Shown here: in pieces, positions 36,980 to 48,026 of the stretch | Numbering within the stretch: the first letter of the stretch is position 1 | Layout: the number at the start of each line of letters is the position of its first letter | NCBI RefSeq assembly: GCF_965638725.1 | Contig: NC_134970.1 | Coordinates: 1,431,001-1,495,000 of the forward strand | DNA from: Aptenodytes patagonicus | Lineage: Eukaryota > Chordata > Aves > Sphenisciformes > Spheniscidae | Direction: 5' to 3' | DNA: 64,000 bases | The notes under the pieces: model-generated | Seen by the model: the letters and a program-made list of their open reading frames with translations, nothing else | Database searches by the model: none | What the model was told of the DNA's origin: nothing | Position numbers and translations under genes: made by a program

Positions 36980-39470
36980 TTAGATGGATTTTATATTAAT
37001 TCAGTGTGCTCGTCTCCCACGACAGTCAAAAAAGCAGCCTGCATGAAATCTCCATGCTGTTTTAGTCGGTGTCCTGACTGGGATGGCATAGAAATTGAAG
37101 TAAATATTACACCACAGCTCACACAGCCTGTTTTTAGGGAACATGGGTCAAGCTGAAAATAGGTCATTAAAGGCCAGGCTCTTTTTTGTCCACCTTTAAA
37201 TAATAAAAGTGGTCTAGAAAAAGCAGAAAAGGGAGCGCATCATTCTGTTATTTATCTCGGAAAGTGTTGGCGGCTGTTCCTTTAGCTGAGATCAGACATC
37301 TCAATTCATTATCTGATGTAACCCTTGTCACAGGCCAAAGCTCTGCCCTGTTACGCAGTTCAACTCTATTAATAAACAGGCCAAAGGAAGTCACTGCGTA
37401 AGTACATCAGAATTTTGCTACATGATCTCTCATTATCAGTTGATAGAACTGATTACTTTCAGCAGAAAAGCAGGTCCCTCCTAAAGAGGGGAAAATTATT
37501 CATTAGAACAATGCACAGCAAACTTTGCCTATGTATTTTTGAGAAATTGAGAAAAGAGGGAGCAACACTGCACCAAATTCCTAGCAGGCTGTCTGACAAA
37601 CTCCAAGAGAACAAGGCATAGGGATATGGAGAAAGAACAGAAACAGAGAGGACTGAGAGCAGGGGAAACCGCCCTGCCTTCTGAAAGAGCGCTGCAAAGG
37701 AGAGCAGTCTCAGCAAGCTGACGGACCCCGCTCAGCCCCCCGAGAGGGAACCCCGGGCAACAGCTCACCTTTTCGTGACGAAGCAAGACGCTCAGCACAG
37801 CTGGACCCAGCCTCTCTCCACAAGGCAACCAGAGGAGGAGCTGCCCTGCTGCGGGAGAGGGTTCATCAGCTGCCTTCTGCCAGTGGCGGTGCTGGCTGGA
37901 AAACATTCATGCAGGTCTAGGTCCCCCGTTCTCACTTCTGGCAGTTACTCTGGAAATAGTTCTGGCGTTCAGCCCCAGACAGAGATCAAACAGGCTGAAT
38001 AATGCTTAAACTAGATGTGAAGATGGGTGAAGGCACATACCAACAGTCCACTTGTATACAAATATCACCCAGGGAAAGCAGAGGATTTAGCTCTCCTGTG
38101 AGAGCCGACTCATTGCCGGCTGAGGGAAATGCAGCCTGACAGTCACATCAACATCATCGCTGTAGCTCTAATAGTCCATCCTTTTAACACTGCAACCAGA
38201 TGTCAATTCCAAAATACCAGGGAATATCATAGGCCACTACTGCCCATGCATCCTTCAAAGCACCATTTAACCCGTGAGCCGTTTCCACCCACCCTTCCAG
38301 GGTTGGAAAATTTGTACTGGACTTTCCCATACCCAGGCAAATTCCTTGCAAGTTCCTGCTGTGAAAGCTTCTCTTTGGGGAGACCGCAAGTACGAACACC
38401 TCTAGCAGAAGCCTACTGAAATAGGGAAAAATGGGAGAACCAGAATAGAGAAACGCCTCTTCTATTCTGATTAGCAAACACAGTTGTCCCAAATTCCTCT
38501 ATCTGTCTATAAAACAAAGAGTTGGCTGATGGCTACCATTAAAAGCTGTGTATGACTATGCAGAGCTCTTGGAGTGGGAAAGGGAGAGACAGACAGATGC
38601 TCTGGGATGAGTCTGAGACTTGTTAGCAGCCACGCAGCAAACGGAGGTTCTCTGTCACCCTCCATCTCCAAGGGCTATACCAGACTCCACTCTGTACGTA
38701 GGCACACAAAATCGCTGCACCGTGGTTGGCAACATTTCACAAAGTACATGAAATGGTTGTGCTAAGTCTCAGTACAATTCACGGTGAAGAAACATCTACA
38801 TGAAAAACCCAACGTCCTAGCTGGTCTCAGGGGGGAAACGCATGGTGAGTCACCTTTTCTTGCACTTGTAACACAGGATCTATCAGTGTAGGAAGGTAGC
38901 GTGCTTGTTGGTGTGGTGAGATAACTTTTGTGCAAGCCAGGTAAGTTTTCAGACATTCTTACTTCTCAGTCGCTGTCAGGCAGCAGAGTAACACTGTTAT
39001 TAATTTTAAACAAAAAAAAAAAAAATTGTGAATCAACTACAATCATCCCTCACAAACTTCTCAGCAGCTGCATTTGGAGGAGTAATATAGTATTGTCTCT
39101 ATTAAATGGCACTTGAAAAAACTGCCAAGACTGAGATGAGAGCAGATACAGCAAAACAAAGACAGCAAGTTCTACTCCTGACCCTGTAAAACGGTCAGCA
39201 GCCTTACCCACAACGCCTCTCAGGCCAGATTTCAGAACATAAACGGTGTTTGTGCACCTGCTTTTCAGTGGTCCCCCGGCCTTCCACCAGCTTCTACAGT
39301 CACGAAGGCAGGACAACCCAGCAGAGCTGGCAGAGGTGGAGCCACTGCTCTGCTGACTGCTTGTTGGAAAGACACCAAACGCACCAGTCTAAGCTGAGCT
39401 AAACCCAGCTGCTCCCCTATGGCTTTGTGCTGCCATCAGGCGGCACATCCAGTCTCACTCGCCTGAAGCC
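36980..39470. other. Gene-free stretch between convergent genes
   Basis: The region lies between the 3' ends of ADORA3 (plus) and the C1orf162 homologue (minus). Open frames are short and unrecognised. Nothing else is supported. Confidence 0.4.
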
Positions 39471-39472
39471 TC

Positions 39473-39616
39473 TCAGATGTGGGGCTTGCTGTCCCCAGCT
39501 GCAGCGCACAGGACGCTGTAGGACCCAAGGCCCTTGTCCTGCCTAAGAGATTCCTCTAGAGAGGTGTTTACAATAGCGCACACACAATCATCTGCATTTT
39601 CAGAGAAGAGACACAT
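39473..39616 (-). CDS. Possible alternative terminal exon of the C1orf162 homologue
   Basis: A minus-strand segment is open in the same phase as the exon ending at 41128. It is preceded by an acceptor (TTCTGGCAG) and ends in TGA after 47 codons. It encodes SENADDCVCAIVNTS followed by an acidic and polar tail. The part DDCVCAIVN is faintly like the second tyrosine motif of the human tail (DPIVYAQIKV), with Cys in place of Tyr. It could replace the ITIM-like exon by alternative splicing, or be a chance open frame. No transcript evidence is available. Confidence 0.25.
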   Translation of the reverse strand: MCLFSENADDCVCAIVNTSLEESLRQDKGLGSYSVLCAAAGDSKPHI

Positions 39617-39937
39617 CTGCCAGAATCTGACGCGCTCTGGTGACCAGAAACAAGGAGGCTTCTGAAGCCCAGAGGGTTGAGGCGGCAGGAAACTTAGCTC
39701 CCACATTCAGCCTTGCAGGAGAAGCGTTGTACGACAGAGTTCACTGCGCTTCCTCAGCCACCAGACCTCCCACCCGTGGGCACAGGAACATGCAGAGAAA
39801 CTTCTCCACAGCTGCTAAGGCTGAGTCCCTAGTGGTACCTTATTCCCCAGTTTATGAAAAGGGGGTGATTTTTAGACTTTTTACAATATATTTAGAATGC
39901 TCTGGGTAATAACACATGAATGAACATGTCCATAAAT

Positions 39938-39943
39938 TTTTAT
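39938..39943 (-). terminator. Candidate polyadenylation signal of the C1orf162 homologue
   Basis: An AATAAA on the minus strand lies about 510 bases downstream of the stop codon at 40456, a reasonable 3' UTR length. Not proven. Confidence 0.35.
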
Positions 39944-40229
39944 TGTCACACTGTGATTGTGCATTTCCTTTCTGTGACCCAATCAGGAAGCAGTCATTTG
40001 CATACAAACATTTCATTATCATAACTTCAATAAGCAGAAAATAACTTATCAGAGCACCTGGCAATCAAAAAACAAGAAAAATGCTATAGTCAGTGACAGA
40101 AGAAACAAACAAGGGCACAGATGTGAATAAATGCAGAAAACATTTCCATTTTTCAATTTTCTGGTAGTTCAAAGCACTAGCAAACACACAAATGGAAGCT
40201 TTACAAGCGCATTGTAAGGACTCACCGAG

Positions 40230-40312
40230 ATTTCTACAGATAAGGAAATACAGTATAAAAAGTAACTTGTCCACAACTGTTGGTAAGCAGTTTGGAACAG
40301 GAGACATTTGTT
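40230..40312 (+). mobile_element. MIR-like SINE fragment
   Basis: 'tctacagataaggaaataca' followed by 'agtaacttgtccacaactg' and 'ttggtaagcagtttggaaca' runs parallel to the MIR core and tail (acagatgaggaaactgaggc, taagtaacttgcccaaggtc, agtaagtggcagagc). It would be antisense within the 3' UTR of the C1orf162 homologue. Confidence 0.55.
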
Positions 40313-40455
40313 TCCCCTTATAACTATAAAACGAGCTGATGTTACATACAGCAGTGCTGGCATTTTTCAGATCACCATAGGCCTTGACATAATGTTCCGG
40401 TGGCATTTGATGTGCAGAACGTGCAAACGTCTTCATTTCACTAGAAACTTCATCA

Positions 40456-42725
40456 TCACACAGCCATCAATGTCTGACTTTGCTGGAAGACTAGAGTGGT
40501 GTAAGCAACCTCATTCTGGGGATGCGAAAGAAGCCACAAACATTAGAGTGTGCAAGCATCACATCTCAGCGTGAATTTCCCGCTTGTAATTTGTCCTCAA
40601 CGCTACACACCATAAGCGGTCACAGTCTGTCCCTGCACATGGGAAATCTACTAAACGCTATGCTGGATCAGTCCAGTTGTTAGTCTAGCTCAGGATCCTG
40701 GGTCGACTCTGCATTAGGGGCTTCCAAAGAATCAATAACATGAACGAAAACTGCAGAAAATTTTGCCCTTTAGAAAGATTTTCCCCTAACTGGCCTAATT
40801 AGTGGTTAAACCATGACATGTAGCCCCAGAACCCTTGAAATACGTGGGGAGTTGGCATTTGAGCCCTGTGATAACAGAGAATGAATATCTTTCCCTCCTA
40901 CACGTCGAGGTACCTCCTCAGGTAACTCACTGCAACTGTAAACACAGGCTGAAGCCTTGGATGCACAAAAGGAAGCACTCTTCCTCAGTCAAAAGAATTG
41001 TCGACTAACAATTGAGTCTTGCAAGAGCAAACATCTTTTCTCCCCCCCCCCAAATTAGTATTTACCATTCTCTCAAGAATCTGAAGTCTCTGCATTAAGT
41101 ATTAGAAATAATAGTTGTGACCTTTACCTGGATGTCCTTAGCAGATTCCTCAGTCACTGTCTGGGAGGGAACTCGCTCTTGTAAATTTTGGTGGGATCTC
41201 TTGCACTCTGGGAAGGAGAGGGATACCAGTCTCAGCTGTCTGCTCTGTGTTTGGAGACAGCAGCGCAAGAGAGGCGAAAGAGTGGGGTGACAGAGCAGCA
41301 CCAGAGAGTGCATGGCTTCGACACAGCTTGTAAAATCTGTCTCAGACCTTCACTGCAAAGTGAGCAGTTTGGCAGCCCAGGCAGGAGGGTAGCCCCTGCC
41401 CCTGCCCACCTGTTGGAAGGGGCTAGGATGAAAGCAGCTGATGAATTTGGTGAGAACTTGGTGTGGCCAGTGTTAGGATGAAAAAAAAAAAAAAAACCCA
41501 CACACCCAAACCAAACACAACCAACAAAACCCACCACAACTCATCAGTGATAAACTTAATTCTTCCATGAAAACAGCCCCGGGATGATTCATGAGGAGTT
41601 ACTGCCAGGAATGACCTGTTCACCAATACATTCATTATTCAAGGGAGACATAATTTGAGCCTCTTTCAGAGTAACTTCTGCAGAAGTTACTTTGAAACCC
41701 TAGTGCTGTAAGATGCAGCCCAAAGAGCATGGAAACTTAGCACCATCCATCTCAAGATGTGCAGCACAAGATGTTAAGCACTTCTCTGCCACCAGGTCTG
41801 GATCATCACGCTGCCGTTACTCCCTCTACTATGCCACTTACTTCTTCTGATGATGTAGATGATTGCAAAGACCAGAACAGTCAACAAGATGCCGGAGATA
41901 AAGGCTAGCGATATGTAGAGTATTTCATAGCTGTTGATACACAGAAAATAGTGTCAGAATCCCCAGTTTTAACAGAGGTGTTGAAGAATCAGCAGTGCTC
42001 AAATTCGCCAAGCTTTATGAAGTGTACTACATCATTTATCCCAAGCCTCATGAGATTAAAAGGTGCGTATCTGCATTAAGCATCACTATGAATTAAATAT
42101 CTAGTGCACAGACTAGGAAATTCTAAGCAACCTTTTAAAACCCCAAGACATAAAACATATTACATGTAACTCCTCCTGTAAGGAGGAGTCTGCAGTCTCA
42201 GGGAACTCTGTGTTTGAAGTCAGGAAATAAAGGTGGAACATTTACGTATCAATCCAGCATTTGACTTCTGAAGCTTTTAAGGTAGCCGCAGGGGTATATA
42301 CAGTGGTATGTACAGTGACAGTAGTGGAAATGGGTTCTGGTGTAACTGGAAGTGAATAGAAAAAAAATATTAAAACCTGTTTTTAAACATGTTGATTTCT
42401 CCAGTAATATTACAAGCAACAAGAACTACATAGAGGCACACGCCTATTCCAGTAAGTATTATTGTAAGTGTAACATTTCTCTATCAGGGGGCTGAAAGTA
42501 AAAACACCAGACAGAGAAATTTAGTTAGTTATTCATATTACTGTCCCACAGCGTCCTTCGGCAGCCATGCAGTTCTTCCCCAAACACATACATCTCCCGC
42601 TAAGCTACCCCCACAGCAGCCCGTTTTGAATCAGGGCAATATCAACTTAGGCAAGAATACTGCATCTAAGAAAATTCTTTAAAGAAGAAAATACCTGCAT
42701 TTGCTTTTGAGGAGCTACCTCCCAT
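40456..42725 (-). CDS. C1orf162: C1orf162 homologue, small single-pass membrane protein with ITIM-like tail
   Basis: Five tiny exons on the minus strand join in phase: 42725-42695, 42345-42246, 41930-41842, 41207-41128 and 40515-40456, giving 119 residues. Every border has GT-AG and the total is exactly 120 codons. The start MGGSSS parallels human MGGNGS and has a good Kozak context. Then comes a Thr/Pro/Val-rich segment (about 11-35), one Cys before the membrane (KCWID), a TM helix about 45-72 (LAFISGILLTVLVFAIIYII, like human AFCAGVLLTLLLIAFIFLII), a basic stop-transfer patch RRKCKRSH, and a cytosolic tail. The last exon encodes NEVAYTTLVF; VAYTTL fits the ITIM pattern (V/I/L/S)xYxx(L/V/I) and aligns with human SLTYASTTF. 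No signal peptide is seen. Its position between ADORA3 and ATP5PB, and its strand, match human. Function is unknown; the tail suggests SH2-domain recruitment, perhaps in leukocytes. An alternative last exon is reported separately. Confidence 0.82.
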
Positions 42726-44700
42726 TCTCTCCAAACACTAATGAACAGTAAGAGAAGCTAAAAGGAGGGGAGGGGGAAGAGAAAGTTGTATTTATATACA
42801 TATATGTACACACACGAGAGCAAAACAAACCTATCGCCCTCTTCTAACTCACAGGCTTTATTTAGTTTTTGTCAATGTTTCAGACATCTTATACCAACTG
42901 GCACAAAGTCACAGCAGCAAACCCAGCAATTACTCAGCATGAATCCTACTTTCCAAGGTCTTCCTGCTCCTGTGCACGCACAGGCACGTTCACTATGCTT
43001 TGATGAACATGCTGCCTTCTTTCAGAAGGATCGAGTATATTTAATAACTAAAAAAGCACCCACAGTATTATTTTTGCAGCAGCTAGAGCTGAGTGAACAT
43101 TTTCATAATCAGAAGCAGCTTTGACAAAATGCCCCTTTAAGTGTTTCTCCCTCAAGTTACACTGACTTTTTCCACCAAAGCAGGAGCGATAACTTTCTTC
43201 TCAAATTTGGGGGTGGAATCAAAGTTAGGGAAGTACCAGTCTACTAAGAAATTCCTACCCCGGTATTTCTCGCTACATGGCTTGCAAACTGCACAGTGTT
43301 AATAACATGGAAGTATTACCAACGACATGAAAGCAAACATCCTGTTACCATCATCTTTTTCTGCTGCATGCCCATTGCTGCCCGCGTTCCACGAGAGTCA
43401 AACACTTGAGGCCTCCCAGTTTCCTACACCAAGTCTAAAAGCGCGTTGTGTTCGCAGCGATAGAAGTAACGGCAGTAAGCGATACACCATCTTACCTCGC
43501 ACCATAGAACTGCTGCCCACCTGCTGGTTGAAGACTCCTGAAGCGTTAGCACGGCAGTTTAACCACTTGCTTTGTGAAAAGCATCCCTGTCAGAACTAGT
43601 TAAATCTCACGCATCATTCAAATGTGGGGTTACACAAATGTGGAAGTTGAGCAACTTCACTTTAAAGTAACAGGAAATTACAAGAGACACCTGCATTCTC
43701 AGGAACTGTTGATCTAAAAAAAAAAGTAAGCTAACGATCTGAAGCCGACTTTAAGTAAGGTTCTTGCCTCTAAAGTACACCATTTTTGCTGAACTGTTGT
43801 ATTGAAAAGTATAGAAAACTGTGCTATTTTACTAACTCCGCTGAAAATAAGTATTTCCTCACTCTAGTACCAATCCGCATAAAAGAGGCATGTAAGCACA
43901 CCCTAGTCTGCTTACTTAAGTTTATTTACTAAATAAATCACTTCCCAACACAGAAAGGATGAGATTACACAGGCAAGTGCTTTGCTCAGCTGGAACATTT
44001 GAGATATAACAAAATCTTTCAGGGAAAGAGTTTCCTATAAGAAGAAAATGAAAAGGCTTATACTGTGTATTATCATAATGCACATAAAACCATTTTCCTT
44101 CTTACAGAAAAAAGAAAAAAGCAACTTTTTTTTTTCTATGGAAGTCTAGAAAAAAAACCCCACCACCCTCTAGAATAAACATATCCATTTCACTGTTTTA
44201 AACTTGATACTGGCAAGTTCAGTTGAAGCCAAGTTTTCCGGTAGCTTTTGGTATGCTTCCTGCCAGCTACATCCTCTTTTTTAGAGCACAGGGTAATGTT
44301 TTCATCACTATTTGAAGCTTTGTTATGAAAGTGTTTTTTTTCCAGTTCATTTTTAGAACGAGGACACTGATTCAGAGCACCTCCAAGTATTGGACTAGGT
44401 GAATGGGAGCACCGGCCCTCATTCTGATTTTAGAGCATGTTTACAGTTACAGTAGATATCTATATGTCATTATCACACAGAATTCTAAAACAAAAACTGA
44501 TCACTGTATTAAAAAAATCACAGAATTTTTCACTGTGAAGTTCTGTATCTTGTCTCTGGAAGCGTTCAGGACCAAAGAAGGAACCAAACAGAATCGTACA
44601 TACTGTAGTTGCAAATAATCCCCCAGATTAAACTAACTGTAGTGGTTTACAGGACTGATCTAGCTACTTCAAACATAAAGAGGAAATTACTGTTGCTACT
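42726..44700 (-). promoter_or_regulatory. Region holding the C1orf162 homologue promoter and the end of ATP5PB
   Basis: About 2 kb lies between the start of the C1orf162 homologue and the stop of ATP5PB. Both are on the minus strand, so this is a promoter region that also receives the ATP5PB 3' UTR. It is AT-rich with no CpG island. No other gene was found. Confidence 0.35.
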
Positions 44701-44735
44701 GCTAGTGAAAGACAGCAGAGTGGTTTGTTTGTTTG

Positions 44736-44741
44736 TTTAAT
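44736..44741 (-). terminator. ATP5PB: Candidate ATP5PB polyadenylation signal (ATTAAA)
   Basis: ATTAAA on the minus strand lies about 65 bases past the ATP5PB stop codon. A canonical AATAAA on the same strand also occurs near 43922. Either could be used. Confidence 0.35.
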
Positions 44742-44806
44742 GATGCTTCAGAATCATACAGTTTCCAACAGTAAGTAACGAGACACGTCAGTGGAATCAG
44801 ACATGG

Positions 44807-47800
44807 TTACACTGCTGCCTGTGCACTCTTCGATAATGCCTTCAGGTCCAAAATGCACTTTGTGATACTCTCCTTCTGCTGCAAAAGAGAGGAAAACAGC
44901 TTTCAGAAGAAAGACTTCATGAAAGACATTTAAACAAGCAAAGTATGCATTCTAATGCATTTTAGATACTCCTTTTTAGACCCATGAAATGAGTTACAGA
45001 TTAAAAGGGATATAATTATAGCTCACAAAGTCAGAGATTCACATCCAAACAATGACCTATATTAAAGCACCTGCATGCAGTGCTAGGAACATTTTTTCTT
45101 TTTTTGTTGCTATCAGCTTCATTCCTTAAAAGAAAGGACATCTAGAGCCCATCTGCAGATCTTAAGCTGCCATGGTCTTACACGGAGAATTTTACAAGGG
45201 AGTTCCCTGACCTGTTAGCTATTCACCTTATCACAAGCTTAGCTCTACGTTGCAACGACAAACACCACACGTGATTCTACCTTAAATCACCAGCAACACA
45301 AGCATCTGGTACCTAGTAACTGGGCTTGTTAGCTCTTACTCAGCAGTAGGAATGCGTTGCAGCCACATTTGGAAGTCACCCAAAGATGACCTATCATCTT
45401 CTGGCTTAAGCCAGAACCACCAGACAGCAAATATTTGTGCTGACTGAAATGTAAAGCAGATTAAAAAAAAAAAAGGAGCAAGTACCTGTTGAGGTGTGAT
45501 GCTCTGAACAACATTTTTCTCCACCCAATGAATCATGTGATCTTGTTCTTTCTGACGCTTTAAATTCTGCGTAGCCACTTGATAGTCCAGCCTTTTCTTT
45601 ACTTCATTGTACACTGTCAGTAATCTTTCTCGATAATTAGTTTCCAGCAACATGGCAATGTTATTCTAGACACAGAATATGAAATCAAAAGGTTAGCGTT
45701 TGGCAAGAATACAAAACAGCAGCAGAACACATTCTATAGCAAAAGTCACTGGATCAGGTGGTGGAACTGGCCCTGTCTGCAACACACTGAGGGTAAATGG
45801 TTTGTTACTTGCTAGCGATTTAAGAGGTACCCAGGTTATGTAGCAGAGACTGCAGGGGAAGTGAACAGTAGAGCTGGAACTGCGTACCCGCTTAGCGTCA
45901 AAGAGGTAATTGCGGCCTTCAACCCGCCATTGCTCCTTCTTCTCCTGTTCAATGGCAGTCTCAAGATCTTTAATAGCTTCATTTTTCACAGCTAAAGCTT
46001 TAGCAACTTTCTCCTGGATGAAAAAACAAAAAATATGCTTCAGAACGAAAGCAAGATGCAAGGAAAACAAGTGATCTGTAATTAACTTCTGAAATTCTGC
46101 ATTAAGATTTGAGAAATGTCTGCATGAACTGGACTGTGCCAGGGTTGAGGTTAAAGGATGGCAAGACAGAAGAATTAGGGTTCACAATCAATTGTACTTT
46201 AAAAAAAAAATTCTTTCGTGCTGGTATGAGGTGTTTTATTTTTGAAGACTTATGTAACAATACCAAGACCTAACACATACCTTATTTAAGCAACATTCTG
46301 AACATATTAGACTCAGATTTTTATGAGAGCCTGGACACAGTATTCTTTTAAATATTTAAGCAGATAACTTAGAATAGTTATTAATTACTACAAACTTAGA
46401 TTATGGTTTCTTTTGTTACCTCATTAAGTTTGTCCGCAAAAGCTGCTACATCAGAGCCATATTTTTTCACGCCATAAATGATGACTGACAATATGCAGGC
46501 AGCTGCAACTGTCTCATGGTTAATTACATAGATTTCCTTAGAGAGAAAGTAAAGCAGGAGTCCAGTTCCCAACATGTAAGGCCCTAAAGAAAAAATAAAG
46601 CAGCAATATTTGTACAAAGCATAAAGACGCTCACTAAAGTCAAATACATAAGAGGTAGCTAGTTTAAGGCTTACAAGAAGAAGTGTTCTCTTTTACCATG
46701 ACAAAAAGTAGAACCCAATACCACCAAGGGGAAGGGTGCCGTGAGAACACTCACCAGAAGTGGAAGCAACTTGCACCTTGCATGGGACCTGCTGCTTCTG
46801 GTCATTCAGAAACAGACAAAAACCTCTGTTTAAAGGTTTTGAGGGTCAGCAGGCAAATAAATCTCCCTGCAAGATCAAGCTCATGACAGTCTTTTAACCT
46901 TTAAAGGACAGATGCCTAGCTTTAAAGCCAGGAAGTGCTGCACTGGCTCATTCTTCACAACCTCCTTCTGCATATGCAAAAAAGAATTTTCCCTAATATT
47001 TTACCTTTTCAGCAGCCAGAAGTGGTGGACAGAACTAAATAAGCATAACTAAACACACGTTTAAAAAAAAAAGTATATGTTAACCTGTGACTCCTGTTTT
47101 AGGATAGAGAAACTGGAAAAACTCCTCAGGGATCAAACCATAACGTACTTCTCCTCCTTTCTCAGGCAGAGGTGGCAAAGGAGCCAAACACTGCTGAGTT
47201 GTATGCAGCGGTCTTGAGGTGTGTAGTACACTACAAATAATGAGAAAGTTTCCATTAAGCTTCTTAAAAAAACCCCAGCCTTAGATGAGACTCAAACACA
47301 TTTCCAATGAAATGGGTAGGCATTAATTTGGCACGCCTCCTTTGAGGAAGTGGGCGGGATTAGATAACCTCCAGAGCTTCCTTCCGACAGTAACTGTTTC
47401 ATAAGCCCACAACATTAATTAGGCAGATAAAGACAAAAAACCCGGAACAACGATATTTAAAAACAACGACTGGCAGGTTCTGGAGGCGCTCCCCGGCCTC
47501 CTCAGGCAGCTTGTCACTAGGAGGGGGCGGTAGGGGGCCGGGCCTCCCGCCACACCAGAGGCGCCACCAGGCCTCAGCCGGAGGTCAAAGCCCTCAGCGC
47601 TGCCCGCCGAGGCCCCCTGGCCGCCCGCCCCCCGCGGCACTCACCCCACGGTGACGGGAGGCGGCAGGCTCCTCAGCGCGGCCGGGACTGAGGGAAGAAG
47701 AGGGGCAGAGAGGGCGTCAGGACAGAGCTCAGCCAGGACGACCCCCCGCCCGCCCGCCACCCTCGCCCCAGAGAGACGGCGCTCCCTCCCGTCTCACCGG

Positions 47801-47825
47801 CGCGGAGGACGAGGCGGGAGAGCAT
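44807..47825 (-). CDS. ATP5PB: ATP synthase peripheral stalk subunit b, mitochondrial
   Basis: Subunit b of F1Fo ATP synthase, the stator that joins Fo to F1 in the inner mitochondrial membrane. Seven exons with consistent phase: 47825-47798, 47687-47645, 47230-47085, 46583-46420, 46013-45888, 45665-45486 and 44878-44807. They give 252 residues; human has 256. The start MLSRLVLRAG opens a basic, hydroxyl-rich presequence. Exon 3 has the hallmark EVRYGLIPEEFFQFLYPKTG, exon 4 the two membrane helices (YMLGTGLLLYFLSKEIYVI and ACILSVIIYGVKKYG), and exons 5-6 the long charged helix of the stalk (NYRERLLTVYNEVKKRLDY, DHMIHWVEKNVVQSITPQQ). The last exon is preceded by CAGCAG, so the acceptor may slip by three bases and add or drop one Gln. 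It fires divergently from WDR77 out of a shared CpG island. Confidence 0.96.
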
Positions 47826-47893
47826 GGCGGGGCGGGACAGGGCAGGCAGCGGCGCAACCCCCTTCGTCCCGGTGACCGCCGGCCGCCTCCGCG

Positions 47894-47906
47894 CCAAGAT
47901 GGCGGC
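47894..47906 (+). promoter_or_regulatory. YY1-type site
   Basis: CCAAGATGGCGGC matches the YY1 consensus (AAGATGGCGGC) common at or just after the transcription start of ribosomal and mitochondrial housekeeping genes. It lies about 70 bases upstream of the ATP5PB start codon and 120 bases upstream of the WDR77 start codon. Confidence 0.65.
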
Positions 47907-47914
47907 AGAAAAGC

Positions 47915-47924
47915 TCTCGCGAGA
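47915..47924. promoter_or_regulatory. TCTCGCGAGA palindrome, copy 1
   Basis: A perfect 10-base palindrome known as a core element of many TATA-less bidirectional promoters. It is the first of two copies 31 bases apart. Confidence 0.7.
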
Positions 47925-47945
47925 GGCGCGGGGCGGGGCGGGCGC

Positions 47946-47955
47946 TCTCGCGAGA
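47946..47955. promoter_or_regulatory. TCTCGCGAGA palindrome, copy 2
   Basis: Second perfect copy, with the same flank (gc before and ggcg after) as the first. The spacing of 31 bases is close to three helical turns, so bound factors would face the same side of the DNA. Confidence 0.7.
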
Positions 47956-48026
47956 GGCGGTGGCGCGCGCGCGGCGCGGGAGCACGTGGGGGCGCCGCCG
48001 GTCCCGCTCCCGCCGCCGCCGCCGCC

